64,000 nucleotides of DNA, taken from assembly GCF_900110035.1 (NCBI RefSeq), contig NZ_FOCF01000006.1, positions 1 to 64,000 of the forward strand. Direction: 5' to 3'. The notes below the pieces were generated by a model. The model ran no database searches, was not told where the DNA came from, and saw only the letters and a program-made list of their open reading frames with translations. The DNA is from Sphingomonas gellani (lineage in GTDB: Bacteria; Pseudomonadota; Alphaproteobacteria; Sphingomonadales; Sphingomonadaceae). A program made the translations under genes and the position numbers. Shown here piece by piece: positions 55,277 to 64,000 of the stretch; positions within the stretch are counted from its first letter, which is position 1, and each line of letters opens with the position of its first letter.

Positions 55277-56343
55277 CGCAGCTTCAACGTCGACAGGCCA
55301 GCCAGCATCAGCACGAAGGCGACGATCCAGAACCGGATCACCACCGTCGGCTCCGACCAGCCCAGCTGCTCGAAATGGTGATGGATCGGCGCCATGCGGA
55401 ACACCCGCTTGCCGGTCCGTTTATAGAAGAACACCTGGATGATGACGGACAACGCCTCCACCACGAACAGGCCGCCGATGATGCCCAGCACGATCTCGTG
55501 CCGCGCGACCACCGCGATCGTGCCCAGCGCGCCGCCCAGCGCCAGGCTGCCCGTGTCGCCCATGAACACCGCCGCCGGCGGCGCGTTGAACCACAGGAAC
55601 GCCAGCCCCGCGCCGACGATCGCCCCGCACAGGATGGTCAGGTCGCCCGCGCCCAACACGTGGTGGATGCCCAGATACGCGGCAAATTTCGCGTTGCCGA
55701 CCAGATAGGCGATCACCATCAGCGCAATGGACGCGATGATGACGGGCATGGTGGCCAGGCCGTCCAGTCCGTCGGTCAGGTTGACCGAATTGCCGAACGC
55801 CACGATCACGAACGCCGCAAAGAACGGATAGGCATAGCCCAGGTCCAGGTACATGCGCGTCGTGAACGGCAGGTACAGGTGCGTCCCCGCCTTCCACGTG
55901 ATCAACGCCGCCGCCAGCCCCGCGATCAGGAACTCCAGCAACAGCCGGGTGCGGCCCGACACCCCGGCGGTCGACGCCTTTCGCACCTTGTCGTAATCGT
56001 CCAGGAACCCGATCGCCCCGAACCCCAGCGTCACCGCCAGACACGCCCAGAAGAATGTGTTCGCGAGGTCCATCCACAACAGGGTGGACAGCGTCAGGCT
56101 GGTCAGGATCATCAGCCCACCCATGGTCGGCGTCCCCCGCTTCGACAGGTGCGTCTGCGGTCCGTCGGCGCGGATCGGCTGCCCCTTGCCCTGGCGGATG
56201 CGCAGCCAGCCGATGAACTTCGGCCCGATGATCAGGCCGATCAGCAGCGCGGTGGCGACGGCCCCGCCGGCGCGAAACGACTGGTAACGGATCAGGTTGA
56301 GCAGACCGGGAAACCCGAGATGCTCGGCGATGAGATACAGCAT
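55273..56343 (-). CDS. mraY: phospho-N-acetylmuramoyl-pentapeptide transferase MraY
   Basis: 356 residues with about ten membrane helices. It transfers phospho-MurNAc-pentapeptide to undecaprenyl phosphate, making lipid I. Catalytic aspartates are in [11 protein letters not shown] and [24 protein letters not shown] and [16 protein letters not shown] are family signatures. The ATG at 56343 is 8 bp after the murF stop. The longer frame upstream is the end of murF in another frame. Confidence 0.96.
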   Translation of the reverse strand: MLYLIAEHLGFPGLLNLIRYQSFRAGGAVATALLIGLIIGPKFIGWLRIRQGKGQPIRADGPQTHLSKRGTPTMGGLMILTSLTLSTLLWMDLANTFFWACLAVTLGFGAIGFLDDYDKVRKASTAGVSGRTRLLLEFLIAGLAAALITWKAGTHLYLPFTTRMYLDLGYAYPFFAAFVIVAFGNSVNLTDGLDGLATMPVIIASIALMVIAYLVGNAKFAAYLGIHHVLGAGDLTILCGAIVGAGLAFLWFNAPPAAVFMGDTGSLALGGALGTIAVVARHEIVLGIIGGLFVVEALSVIIQVFFYKRTGKRVFRMAPIHHHFEQLGWSEPTVVIRFWIVAFVLMLAGLSTLKLR

Positions 56344-56350
56344 CTGGCCC

Positions 56351-57727
56351 CTATTGCCCCCGCAGCGCCGCGACCAGCCGCGACAGGCCCACGCCGTTCG
56401 ATCCCTTGATGAGTACCGCGTCGCCGGGGGACAGCAGGTCGCGAAGTCCCTCGATCGCGCGCGCGGTGTCGGGCACATGAACGACCCGCACCGTTTTCTC
56501 AAGCACCCCGGCCAGCGGTGTCATCGCTTCACCGACCAGCAGCGCCGTTTCGACGCGTGCGGCCATGACCGCGTCTGCCAGCCCTGCGTGATAGCGGGCC
56601 GAGTCCTCGCCCAACTCCCGCATTTCGCCCAGCACCGCGATGTGGCGTCCCGGCTCCTCGGCCAGCACCGCCAGCGTCGCTCGCATGGAGGCGGGATTGG
56701 CGTTGTAGCTTTCGTCGATCACCAAAGCCTCGCCCCCGCCGACCCGCGCGAGAAAGCGTGCGCCCCGCCCGGCCAGCCCGCCCAGCTCCGCCAGCGCAAG
56801 TCCAGCCAGGCCCAGGTCGGCACCGGCCGCATCGACCGCCGCCAAGACGGCGAGCGCGTTGGACACCCAATGCGCGCCGGGCTGTGACAAGGTGAAGCTC
56901 AATTCGCGCGGGCCCAGCCGCGCCGTCACGAAGCTGGCACCGGTCGGAAGGCGTATCGCCTCCACCGCGCGAACATCCGCGTCCTTGCCCGTGCCGAAGG
57001 TGACGATCCGGCCGGCATGCGGCTGTGCCGCCGCGATCAGCCGGTCGCGATGCGGGCTGTCGAACGGGATGATCGCCGCGCCGCCCGGCTCAAGGCCCTG
57101 GAAGATCTCGCCCTTGGCATCGGCAATGGCGGCCTCGTCGGCGAAGAACTCGGTGTGCGCCGGCGCGATGGCGGTCACCACCGCGATGTGCGGTCGCACC
57201 AACCGGGTCAGGTGCGCCAGTTCGCCGGGATGGTTCATGCCCATTTCCAGCACCGCCGCACGCGTACCGCGCGGCATTCGCGCCAGGCTGAGCGGCACTC
57301 CCGTATGATTGTTGTAGCTCTTCACCGATCGATGGACGGTTCCGGGAAACGACCCCCGCATCGACCGGTCCAGCGCGGCGAACAGCGCTTCCTTCGCGCT
57401 GGTCTTGCCCACCGATCCCGTGACGCCGATCACGGTTGCAGCGGTGCGAGACCGCGCCGCGCGAGCCAGATCCTCCAGCGCGGCGAAGCTGTCGTCCACG
57501 CGGACATTTGGTCCGTCCGCGTCTTCGCTGACCAGCGCGCCGGATGCCCCTTGCGCGAAAGCCTGCGCCAGGAAGCGATGTCCGTCCGTCGCGTCACCCT
57601 TCAACGCGACGAACAGGTCACTGGGACCGACTTCGCGGCTGTCAAAGGCGACACCCTCGACCGAAAACGCGGCCGATGCCGTGCCGCCGGTCGCGTCCGC
57701 GATCTCGGCGGCGGTCCACAGGGTCAC
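56351..57727 (-). CDS. murF: UDP-MurNAc-tripeptide--D-Ala-D-Ala ligase
   Basis: 458 residues starting at GTG 57727. [13 protein letters not shown] at the very N-terminus is where MurF homologues begin, which fixes the start. [15 protein letters not shown] is the P-loop, [12 protein letters not shown] and [13 protein letters not shown] the central and C-terminal motifs. It adds D-Ala-D-Ala to the tripeptide. The GTG overlaps the stop of a 43-codon ORF that fills the gap to murE. Confidence 0.95.
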   Translation of the reverse strand: MTLWTAAEIADATGGTASAAFSVEGVAFDSREVGPSDLFVALKGDATDGHRFLAQAFAQGASGALVSEDADGPNVRVDDSFAALEDLARAARSRTAATVIGVTGSVGKTSAKEALFAALDRSMRGSFPGTVHRSVKSYNNHTGVPLSLARMPRGTRAAVLEMGMNHPGELAHLTRLVRPHIAVVTAIAPAHTEFFADEAAIADAKGEIFQGLEPGGAAIIPFDSPHRDRLIAAAQPHAGRIVTFGTGKDADVRAVEAIRLPTGASFVTARLGPRELSFTLSQPGAHWVSNALAVLAAVDAAGADLGLAGLALAELGGLAGRGARFLARVGGGEALVIDESYNANPASMRATLAVLAEEPGRHIAVLGEMRELGEDSARYHAGLADAVMAARVETALLVGEAMTPLAGVLEKTVRVVHVPDTARAIEGLRDLLSPGDAVLIKGSNGVGLSRLVAALRGQ

Positions 57728-57855
57728 TTTTCGCCGGCCTCCCCCGCGGGGCGGGCCTGTTCGCCGCCGAAGCGCAGGCCCAGCTTTGGCCGGGGCTGCC
57801 GCGCCGGCTGCGGCCGGATGGGCTGTTGCTGGTTCACGATGGTCGCTGCACTCAC
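57724..57855 (-). CDS. 43-residue ORF coupled between murE and murF
   Basis: The only gap between murE and murF is exactly filled by this open frame. Its GTG (57855-57853) overlaps the murE TGA by GTGA, and its TGA overlaps the murF GTG in the same way. That is the junction style of the whole cluster. The peptide is basic and rich in Gln, Pro and Arg (NQQQPIRPQPARQPRPKLGLR) with a Gly/Glu tail ([15 protein letters not shown]). No domain is recognised. It may be a real small protein, or a coupling device that carries ribosomes from murE to murF. GC-rich composition makes chance open frames common. Confidence 0.5.
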   Translation of the reverse strand: MSAATIVNQQQPIRPQPARQPRPKLGLRFGGEQARPAGEAGEK

Positions 57856-59267
57856 GCTGCACTCTCCCGCGCCACGGTTACGTCGTCGAATGGCAGGACC
57901 AGGTCGCCGACGACCTGTCCCTGCTCGTGTCCCTTGCCGGCGATCAGGACGATGTCCTCCGGCCCTGCTTCGCGGATCGCGGTCGCGATCGCCTGGCGCC
58001 GGTCACCGATCTCCTCGGCGCTAGGCGCACCCTTCAGGATGGCGGCGCGGATCGCGGCGGCATCCTCGGTGCGCGGATTGTCGTCGGTGACGATCACCCG
58101 GTCCGCCTGCGCTTGGGCGACCTGGCCCATCGTCTCGCGCTTGCCCGCGTCACGATCGCCGCCCGCGCCGAACACCACCGACAGCCGGCCGCCGGCATGC
58201 GGCTTCAGTGCCGCGATCGCCGCCTCCAGCGCGTCGGGCGTATGCGCGTAATCGACATAGACCGGCGCGCCGCTGCGCGCGATGGCCGCACGCTCCAGCC
58301 GGCCGCGTACGGGTTGCAGGCGGGACAGGTTGGCCAGTGTCTGTGCCGTGTCGCCGCCACAGGCGATCACCAGCCCGGCAGCCACCAGCGCGTTTGCCGC
58401 CTGATATCCCCCGATCAGCGGCAGCCTGACGCGGTGCAGCGCACCCTCCGCCTCGATCACCAGTCCCTGCCCAAGCAGGGTTGGATCGCGCTCCACCAGG
58501 CGCAGCGTCGCGCCCCGTGTACCGACCGTCACCAGCCGATTGCCCCGCGCATGCGCCAGGTCGATGACCCGCGCGGACTCGACGTCGTCGGCCCAGACCA
58601 CCGCCACGCCATTTGCGCTCAGCACCTCGGAAAACAGCCGCAGCTTTGCGGTCAGATAGGCGCCCATGTCGCCATGATAATCGAGATGGTCCCGCGACAG
58701 GTTGGTGAACGCCGCCGCCGCGACATTCAGCCCCTCGGTCCGATATTGCGTCAGGCCGTGGCTCGACGCCTCGAACGCCAGGTGCGTCACGCCCTCGCGC
58801 GCCAGGCCCGCGGCGTTGGACAGGAACGTCACCACATCGGGCGTCGTCAGCCCGGTCGACACACGCTCATCGGCCGTTGTCACGCCGAGCGTGCCGATCG
58901 ACGCGGCGGCATGCCCCGCCATGCGCCACAACTGCCGCGCCATCTCCACCGTCGACGTCTTGCCGTTGGTGCCGGTCACCGCGACCGCGATTTCGGGGAA
59001 CGGCGCAAAGAAGAGTGCCGCCAGTTGCGCGAGGCGTTCGCGCGGGTTCTCGGCGGCGATGTGCACCGCGCCCGTCACCCGTGCCTCCGGCCGGGCGACC
59101 ACCGCCACCGCGCCGGCCCTGATCGCGTCGTCGATGAAGGCCTCTCCGTCGACCCGCAATCCTCGGAACGCGCCGAAGATCGTCCCCGGCGCGACCTTGC
59201 GGTGATCGATCGCAAAGCCGGTAACCGTCGCCGTCTCGCTTCCTCCGGTCAGTTCGCCAAGCTTCAT
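57852..59267 (-). CDS. murE: UDP-MurNAc-L-Ala-D-Glu--2,6-diaminopimelate ligase
   Basis: 471 residues. AVTGTNGKTSTVEMARQ is the P-loop, NLSRDHLDYHGDMGAY the central motif, YAHTPDALEAAI and the DNPRTED segment (Asp-Asn-Pro-Arg, diaminopimelate recognition) confirm the meso-diaminopimelate-adding type. It makes the tripeptide precursor. Start ATG 59267 is 10 bp after ftsI and begins MKLGELTGG; upstream frames lie inside ftsI. Confidence 0.96.
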   Translation of the reverse strand: MKLGELTGGSETATVTGFAIDHRKVAPGTIFGAFRGLRVDGEAFIDDAIRAGAVAVVARPEARVTGAVHIAAENPRERLAQLAALFFAPFPEIAVAVTGTNGKTSTVEMARQLWRMAGHAAASIGTLGVTTADERVSTGLTTPDVVTFLSNAAGLAREGVTHLAFEASSHGLTQYRTEGLNVAAAAFTNLSRDHLDYHGDMGAYLTAKLRLFSEVLSANGVAVVWADDVESARVIDLAHARGNRLVTVGTRGATLRLVERDPTLLGQGLVIEAEGALHRVRLPLIGGYQAANALVAAGLVIACGGDTAQTLANLSRLQPVRGRLERAAIARSGAPVYVDYAHTPDALEAAIAALKPHAGGRLSVVFGAGGDRDAGKRETMGQVAQAQADRVIVTDDNPRTEDAAAIRAAILKGAPSAEEIGDRRQAIATAIREAGPEDIVLIAGKGHEQGQVVGDLVLPFDDVTVARESAA

Positions 59268-59277
59268 CGGCCGCTCC

Positions 59278-60999
59278 TCAATTCGCGTCCGTCTGCTTCT
59301 CGCCCGGCGCCGTCCACAACAGCGGCAACAGGTCCGATTCGTCGATATCGTGGGTCGCGTCGGGGATGACGCCCAGCATCGCACCGACGCGGCTGACCAC
59401 GCGCCCGACCACGGGTGCCGCGTTCCAGGCCGCGGTCTTCCAGCCAAAGGTTTCCTTCGTCGCCTGCGGGGAGTCCAGCATGGACAGCACGACATAGCGC
59501 GGATGGTCGATCGGGAACGTGCCGACAAAGGTCGCCATGTTGCGCGACCGGTCATATCCGCCGGCGGACGGCACCTCGCCCGTGCCCGTCTTGCCGCCCA
59601 GCCGATATCCCGGCGCATCGCCCTTGCGGCCGGTCCCCTTCATCACGATCAGGCGCAGCATCTGGCGCATGCGATAGCTGGTCGCCTCGCTGATCACGCG
59701 ACGGCCCGCCGCGACGGGATGATCCGGCCCGACCTTGAGCAATGTCGACGGCCGCCAGGTACCGCCATTGACCAGCGCGGCATAGGCGGCGGCGAGTTGC
59801 AGCGGCGTGACGGCGATGCCGTGGCCATAGGCCGTCGTCATCGTGGTGGTGCGCGCCCAATAGGTCGGCCACAGCGGCCGGCCCTTTTCGCGAAGCTCGA
59901 TATCGGGCTGCGTATTCAGGCCCAATTTGCGGAACATCGTCTGCAGGCGCTGCGGCCCCAGTTCGTCGGCCACGCGCGCGGTGGCGATGTTGGACGAATA
60001 GATCAGCAGTTCCGGCATGTTCAGCCAGCGCTTCGGATCGCCGCGCTCGTCATGGATGGTGAAACGCCCGACATGCAGCGGCGCGGTCGCATCGAAACGG
60101 CGGCTGATGTCCTTCACCACGCCGGTTTCCAGCGCGGTCGCCACGGTGATCGGCTTGAAGGTGGAGCCGAGCTCGTACACGCTCTGCACCGTGTTGTTGC
60201 GCAGCTGTTCGCTGCCCGACATGCCGACCCGGTTCGGGTTGAACGTCGGCAGCGACACCATGGAGATCACCTCCCCGGTGTCCACATCCAGGACGATGCC
60301 CGCCGCGCCGCGTGCCGAGAATGTCGCCATCGCCCGGCCCAGCTCGGACTCCATTGCCGCCTGCACGCGCGTGTCGATCGACAGGTGGACCGGGTGCCCG
60401 GTGGTGGACGGATCGAGCAGGCGGGTATCCAGCACGCGCTCCATGCCGCTCATGCCGTGGCCGTCGGTCGACAGAAAGCCCAGCGCGTGCGCGGCCAGCG
60501 TGGATTGCGGATAAAGCCGCTGGGTCTGGCGGCCGAACTCGATCGCCGGCTCACCGATCGCGTTGACCTGTTCGACCAGCGCCGGGCTGGCGCGCTGCTG
60601 CAACCAGACGAAGTTCACGTTGCGGGTCAGCTGGCGATAGAACCAGGCCTGATCGCCCCGGTCGGGCATCAGCGCCGCCAGCTTCGCCGCGATCTCCGCC
60701 GGATCGCCGAGCAGCTTCTTGGGATGCACCGCGATGGTCCACGCGTCGATCGTCCGCGCGAGCGGCGCACCGTTGCGGTCGACCAGATCGCCACGCGCCG
60801 CCAGCGTCGCCACCCGCGCCGTCTCGTCCGCCGGCGCGGCGAACACCGCCAGCTGCACCAGCCGGCCGATGACCAACAGCACCGCCGCAAGGAACAGCGC
60901 CAGCAGCATCATCAGCCGCGTGTGGCTGGTCGCGACCAGTTGCTGGCGCTGGCCGGCGCTACGCTGCTGAACGACGGGACGGGCGACCAGAACGCTCAA
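59278..60999 (-). CDS. ftsI: septal penicillin-binding protein FtsI (PBP3)
   Basis: 573 residues. One membrane helix (LMMLLALFLAAVLLVIGRLVQL at about 29-50), a dimerisation/pedestal domain (ARGDLVDRNGAPLA), and the transpeptidase domain with GSTFKP (SxxK serine), YSSNIATAR (SxN) and GKTGTGEV (KTG). It cross-links septal peptidoglycan with FtsW. ATG 60999 overlaps the ftsL-like gene by 4 nt. Confidence 0.95.
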   Translation of the reverse strand: MSVLVARPVVQQRSAGQRQQLVATSHTRLMMLLALFLAAVLLVIGRLVQLAVFAAPADETARVATLAARGDLVDRNGAPLARTIDAWTIAVHPKKLLGDPAEIAAKLAALMPDRGDQAWFYRQLTRNVNFVWLQQRASPALVEQVNAIGEPAIEFGRQTQRLYPQSTLAAHALGFLSTDGHGMSGMERVLDTRLLDPSTTGHPVHLSIDTRVQAAMESELGRAMATFSARGAAGIVLDVDTGEVISMVSLPTFNPNRVGMSGSEQLRNNTVQSVYELGSTFKPITVATALETGVVKDISRRFDATAPLHVGRFTIHDERGDPKRWLNMPELLIYSSNIATARVADELGPQRLQTMFRKLGLNTQPDIELREKGRPLWPTYWARTTTMTTAYGHGIAVTPLQLAAAYAALVNGGTWRPSTLLKVGPDHPVAAGRRVISEATSYRMRQMLRLIVMKGTGRKGDAPGYRLGGKTGTGEVPSAGGYDRSRNMATFVGTFPIDHPRYVVLSMLDSPQATKETFGWKTAAWNAAPVVGRVVSRVGAMLGVIPDATHDIDESDLLPLLWTAPGEKQTDAN

Positions 61000-61706
61000 C
61001 GACGGCGACCCGCCTCGGCCCGTGCGCCCGACAATAGGTCACCCAGCGTCGTATCGGACAACAACTTGCGATCCAGCATCGCCATCGCTTGCGGCCGCAC
61101 CTTTGCGACCGCCGCGTTGGCGCGCTCGGCACTGGCCAGACGCGCCGCCGCCGGGGTGGCACGAGTCGGGACGGGCTCCAGCGCCTTGATCTTGGCGACG
61201 CGCGCTGGGCTGGCGCTCGCCACCGCAACCGGAGCCGATGCAGAGGTGCGGGCGGAGGCCATGCGCACCGGCGCACTGACGGCAACTGCGGGCTGCACGC
61301 GCGGGGGAGCGATCGTCGGCTGGACGGGAGTCACCGGCGGAACCGTCGCGACGACCGGCGCCGAAGGCACGACCATCAACGCCGCGGTCTGGATGCCCGG
61401 CGCGTTCGGTGCGCTGACGTCCATCGCCGCCAGTTGCGCCTCGTCGCCGACATACTGGCCGGCGACGGGCGCCGACAGGGCCAGCGTGTCGCCGTTCCAC
61501 TTTTCCAGCTGGGCCAGATTGGCGCGCGTGTCGAACTCGGTTTCCAACGCGCGGATGTCCCGCTGCGCCGCCTCGATCTGGCGGTTCATCGCCTCCAACT
61601 TCTTGCGCTCGGCGGCGACCTGCAGCGACACCAGGTAGAAGCCGAGCACGATCGCGACGCAACTCGCGAACCAGCCCAGCCCCTTCAACCGATACGCCGC
61701 GATCAT
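60996..61706 (-). CDS. ftsL: FtsL-like division protein with long C-terminal extension
   Basis: 236 residues. The N-terminal third has the FtsL plan: a short cytoplasmic segment, one membrane helix ([19 protein letters not shown] at about 12-30) and a coiled coil ([34 protein letters not shown]). The other two thirds are Ala/Pro/Val-rich and disordered-looking, ending [16 protein letters not shown]. coli FtsL is about half as long. Position between rsmH and ftsI, and overlaps with both, support the call. Confidence 0.8.
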   Translation of the reverse strand: MIAAYRLKGLGWFASCVAIVLGFYLVSLQVAAERKKLEAMNRQIEAAQRDIRALETEFDTRANLAQLEKWNGDTLALSAPVAGQYVGDEAQLAAMDVSAPNAPGIQTAALMVVPSAPVVATVPPVTPVQPTIAPPRVQPAVAVSAPVRMASARTSASAPVAVASASPARVAKIKALEPVPTRATPAAARLASAERANAAVAKVRPQAMAMLDRKLLSDTTLGDLLSGARAEAGRRR

Positions 61707-62671
61707 GCCACCACCTCTTCCAATTCGATCGGTTGATCCCAGGCCGGCGCAGCCGTGCGCCACGCCGTCCGCAACGTCGCGGAGCGCGCGCGCGGATTGC
61801 GTGCCAGTTCCGCCTCGCCCGCGCGCACCGCCTTGCCGACATTCTCGAAACTCGGCGTCCGTGTGGCCTTCACCGCGGGTAGATGACGCGAAGCTGAAGG
61901 GGCAGCACCCGAACGGTCGCGCAGGAACCGCTTCACCATGCGATCCTCCAGGCTGTGGAACGTCACCACCGCCAACCGGCCGCCGGGCTTCAGAACACGC
62001 TCCGCCGCCGCCAGACCGTCGGCCAGTTCGCCAAGCTCGCGGTTCACATGGATGCGGATCGCCTGGAACGCCCGGGTCGCCGGGTCCTTCTTGTCGTGCG
62101 GACGGTGGCCCAGCGCCTTGCGGATCACATTGGCCAGATCACCCGTGCGCGTGATCGGCCGCGCCGCGACGATCGCCCGTGCCACCCGGCGCGACTGACG
62201 CTCTTCGCCATATTGATACAGCACATCGGCGATCTCGCCCCCGTCCGCCTCGTTGACGAAGTCGGCGGCGGACAGCCCCTCCTGGCTCATCCGCATGTCC
62301 AGCGGTCCGTCCGCCTGGAACGAGAAGCCGCGGTCCGCTTGGTCGAGCTGCATTGATGAGACGCCGATGTCCATGACCACGCCATCGACGGGCGCGTCCA
62401 GCGCCTGCTCCATCGTGGAGAAGTCGGCGTGCACCAGTTCGAGCACACCGTCCGACGCGTCGACCAACGCCTGCCCGGATGCCACCGCCTGCGGATCGCG
62501 GTCGAACGCGATCACCCGCGCCCCCGTGCCTAGCAGCGCGCGGGTGTAGCCGCCCGCGCCGAACGTCGCGTCCACCATCGTCTGTCCGGCCATCGGCGCC
62601 AGCGCGGCGACCACCTCTTCCAGCAGCACCGGGATGTGCGGCGCGTTGAGGGGTGTGGCGGACGCGCTCAC
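61703..62671 (-). CDS. rsmH: 16S rRNA (cytosine(1402)-N4)-methyltransferase
   Basis: 322 residues. [13 protein letters not shown] at the start and [16 protein letters not shown] (SAM-binding) are the signature, with [21 protein letters not shown] and [18 protein letters not shown] later. It methylates C1402 of 16S rRNA near the P site. By convention it sits second in the dcw cluster; overlaps mraZ upstream and ftsL downstream by 4 nt. Confidence 0.96.
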   Translation of the reverse strand: MSASATPLNAPHIPVLLEEVVAALAPMAGQTMVDATFGAGGYTRALLGTGARVIAFDRDPQAVASGQALVDASDGVLELVHADFSTMEQALDAPVDGVVMDIGVSSMQLDQADRGFSFQADGPLDMRMSQEGLSAADFVNEADGGEIADVLYQYGEERQSRRVARAIVAARPITRTGDLANVIRKALGHRPHDKKDPATRAFQAIRIHVNRELGELADGLAAAERVLKPGGRLAVVTFHSLEDRMVKRFLRDRSGAAPSASRHLPAVKATRTPSFENVGKAVRAGEAELARNPRARSATLRTAWRTAAPAWDQPIELEEVVA

Positions 62672-63168
62672 AGCTGCACGCCCTTTTCGGCCATGTAGAA
62701 GCGGATCATCTTCTTCACGGTCTTGTCCAGCGTCTCGTCCGCCAGAGCGGTCGCCGGGTCCCAGATCTCGATCCGGTTGTTCATGCCGAAGAAAAAGGCG
62801 TGCTGGCCGATATTGGCGTGGAAGCGCGGAAAGGCCGGCATGATGAAGCGGCCCGATCCGTCGAAGGGCACGGCCTCTCCCGCCATCGCGCGCCGCTGGA
62901 TGTTGTAGTCGTAGCTGCCGTCGGCCGCCGTGTGCTCCGCCTCATGCGCGTCGAGCTGCGCGGCCTTCACCTCCACATAGGCGGGGTCATAGGCGACCAG
63001 GCATTCCTGCACCTCGTGCGGGCCGATGATGATGGTTCCGCCATCCTTGCCATCAGGACGCGGCGCGTTCGCCGCCAGCGTGGTGCGGAGCGCATTGGGG
63101 ATCGCGACCCGGCCCTTGTCATCGACAAGACCGATCCCGTGCCCCTGATATCGCCCCCTGGATGCCAC
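62668..63168 (-). CDS. mraZ: transcriptional regulator MraZ
   Basis: 166 residues starting at GTG 63168. Two AbrB-like swapped-hairpin repeats: [15 protein letters not shown] near the start and [16 protein letters not shown] at about 110, each containing the DxxGR motif. MraZ binds repeats upstream of its own gene and represses the dcw operon. It leads the cluster; 10-bp-periodic G-rich repeats lie upstream. Confidence 0.92.
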   Translation of the reverse strand: MASRGRYQGHGIGLVDDKGRVAIPNALRTTLAANAPRPDGKDGGTIIIGPHEVQECLVAYDPAYVEVKAAQLDAHEAEHTAADGSYDYNIQRRAMAGEAVPFDGSGRFIMPAFPRFHANIGQHAFFFGMNNRIEIWDPATALADETLDKTVKKMIRFYMAEKGVQL

Positions 63169-63293
63169 CTACGCCCTCGCACACGGCGGAAGCCTCACTG
63201 TCCCGGCGAGCGCCTGAAGGTCACCCGGCCCGATCGAACACGAACAGTGAATCTGCCGCCTTTGTCACGTCGCCAGACGTAACATAGGGCATA

Positions 63294-63330
63294 TGGGGAA
63301 ACAACGGGATATTCGGGGATAATCGGGGAT
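63294..63330. promoter_or_regulatory. MraZ-box-like repeats upstream of mraZ
   Basis: On the plus strand GGGGA (63295-63299), CGGGA (63305-63309), GGGGA (63315-63319) and GGGGA (63325-63329) recur with an exact 10-bp period, separated by AT-rich 5-mers. MraZ of E. coli binds short G-rich direct repeats with the same 10-bp period in the mraZ promoter. The rest of the 305-bp gap (63169-63473) has another short hairpin, CGGGG/CCCCG at 63429-63444, and no gene. Confidence 0.55.
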
Positions 63331-63473
63331 TGGGCGACTAAGACCCTGTTTTCACTGCGTTCAACGCGTTTCGACGACGCACGCCCAAGGGCGCCAAGGC
63401 GCGGCAGAAGCGCGCGATTTGGCGATCACGGGGCGCGATCCCCGATTCTCCCCGGTCGTTCCGGGCCGTCATG

Positions 63474-63743
63474 TCAGTTGGCCGGCGAGGACGCGGCGTT
63501 GCCCGCGCTGGCGGTCACGCCCAGATCGGCAAGCGGCTCTCCACCCGAATCCGTGATGTTGGCGACGGTCATGTTTGCGACCACGTCGGCCCGCGACGCG
63601 CCTACGGCGGCGACCGGCCGCTCACGGTTTACGGCGCGCATCACCGCGCCCGCGATCCCGATCAACAGGATCACCGCGACCAAGCCGATCAGCCCGACCT
63701 TGGCACGCTGCATCGCTTGTGAAGTGTCTCGCGCGGTTGTCAT
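63474..63743 (-). CDS. small membrane protein of unknown function
   Basis: 89 residues. A short polar N-terminus (MTTARDTSQAMQRAK) is followed by one membrane helix (VGLIGLVAVILLIGIAGAVM at about 16-35) and a periplasmic-type tail of about 50 residues rich in Ala, Val, Asn and Ser (ANMTVANITDSGGEPLADLGV). No family is recognised. It lies between mraZ and a cysteine synthase gene in the same direction. Confidence 0.6.
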   Translation of the reverse strand: MTTARDTSQAMQRAKVGLIGLVAVILLIGIAGAVMRAVNRERPVAAVGASRADVVANMTVANITDSGGEPLADLGVTASAGNAASSPAN

Positions 63744-63800
63744 GCGTCGGTCGCACGCCTTAGTCGATCGGACGCCCGATGTCGATTCGCGGCCATGGCG

Positions 63801-64000
63801 TCAGGTCGCCGCCGGCTCCACCAACCCCTTTTCGCGCCGCCATTCCGGGTTGTGCAGAGAGGAAAGATAGCGGAACCCGGTGTCGCACAGGATGGTCGCC
63901 ACCCGCGATCCCGGACCCAGTTCGCGCGCCAGCCGGACCGCGCCCGCCACGTTGATGCCCGACGACAGGCCGAGGCACAGCCCTTCCTCGTCCAGCAGCC
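63801..64000 (-). CDS. cysK: cysteine synthase, C-terminal part (cut by window edge)
   Basis: The last 66 codons of a PLP-dependent beta-family enzyme; the rest is beyond the right edge. DEEGLCLGLSSGINVAGA contains the SSG loop that binds the PLP phosphate, and ILCDTGFRYLSSLHNPEWRREKGL is the usual end of O-acetylserine sulfhydrylases (CysK/CysM and relatives). It makes cysteine from O-acetylserine and sulfide. A cystathionine beta-synthase-like relative cannot be fully excluded from this part alone. Confidence 0.85.
   Translation of the reverse strand, partial: LLDEEGLCLGLSSGINVAGAVRLARELGPGSRVATILCDTGFRYLSSLHNPEWRREKGLVEPAAT

Noticed and set aside
59350..61638. 762-codon plus-strand frame opposite ftsI and ftsL
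   Set aside because: Antisense shadow; composition is Arg/His/Gln-rich and it spans two certain minus-strand genes.

Overview
The window is GC-rich alphaproteobacterial chromosome and most probably comes from Sphingomonas or a close relative. The evidence is a 420-residue serine palmitoyltransferase whose key residues fall at the numbers known for the Sphingomonas paucimobilis enzyme, a PhyR/NepR/EcfG general stress response locus that carries a PhyP-type regulator, a B12-dependent ribonucleotide reductase, and a full division/cell-wall (dcw) cluster. I see no insertion sequence, prophage, CRISPR array or obvious island; almost everything is core chromosome.

Layout. 1-470: the 5' end of a 16S rRNA gene on the minus strand with its leader (boxA) and a candidate rrn promoter. 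579-3667: a molybdenum module made of a one-domain Mop protein, a ModE-like HTH protein without a ligand-binding half, a ModE-box-like palindrome and a TonB-dependent receptor. 3717-8166: an L,D-transpeptidase lipoprotein, class II ribonucleotide reductase and tRNA-Ser(CGA). 8288-12420: hspQ, rplU-rpmA, an acetyltransferase, obgE and proB. 12417-21746: a sphingolipid/envelope region with ceramide reductase, acyl carrier protein, serine palmitoyltransferase, a CckA-like hybrid kinase, lptF-lptG, a desaturase and a probable bacterial ceramide synthase. 21795-29055: small exported protein, outer-membrane transporter-like protein, xth, erpA, an M23 peptidase, a ferritin-like protein, a peroxiredoxin and glnE.

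29087-33741 is the general stress response locus: a second NepR-like small protein, ecfG, a 45-residue membrane peptide, phyR, nepR, phyP, a previously unannotated candidate small RNA with a perfect EcfG promoter and two C-rich hairpin loops, and an entericidin-like lipoprotein. PhyR is the anti-anti-sigma factor, NepR holds EcfG, and PhyP probably keeps PhyR off. The candidate sRNA would be an RNA output of the same circuit and is the most interesting feature of the window.

33890-44175: tatABC, scpAB, nagZ, two SPOR-domain proteins, argS and dgt. 44245-63330: the complete dcw cluster on the minus strand, mraZ-rsmH-ftsL-ftsI-murE-(43-codon ORF)-murF-mraY-murD-ftsW-murG-murC-murB-ddl-ftsQ-ftsA-ftsZ, with most genes overlapping by 4 nt. 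Ten-base-periodic repeats upstream of mraZ look like MraZ boxes, and a long hairpin lies just after ftsZ. The window closes with a small membrane protein and the 3' end of a cysteine synthase gene.
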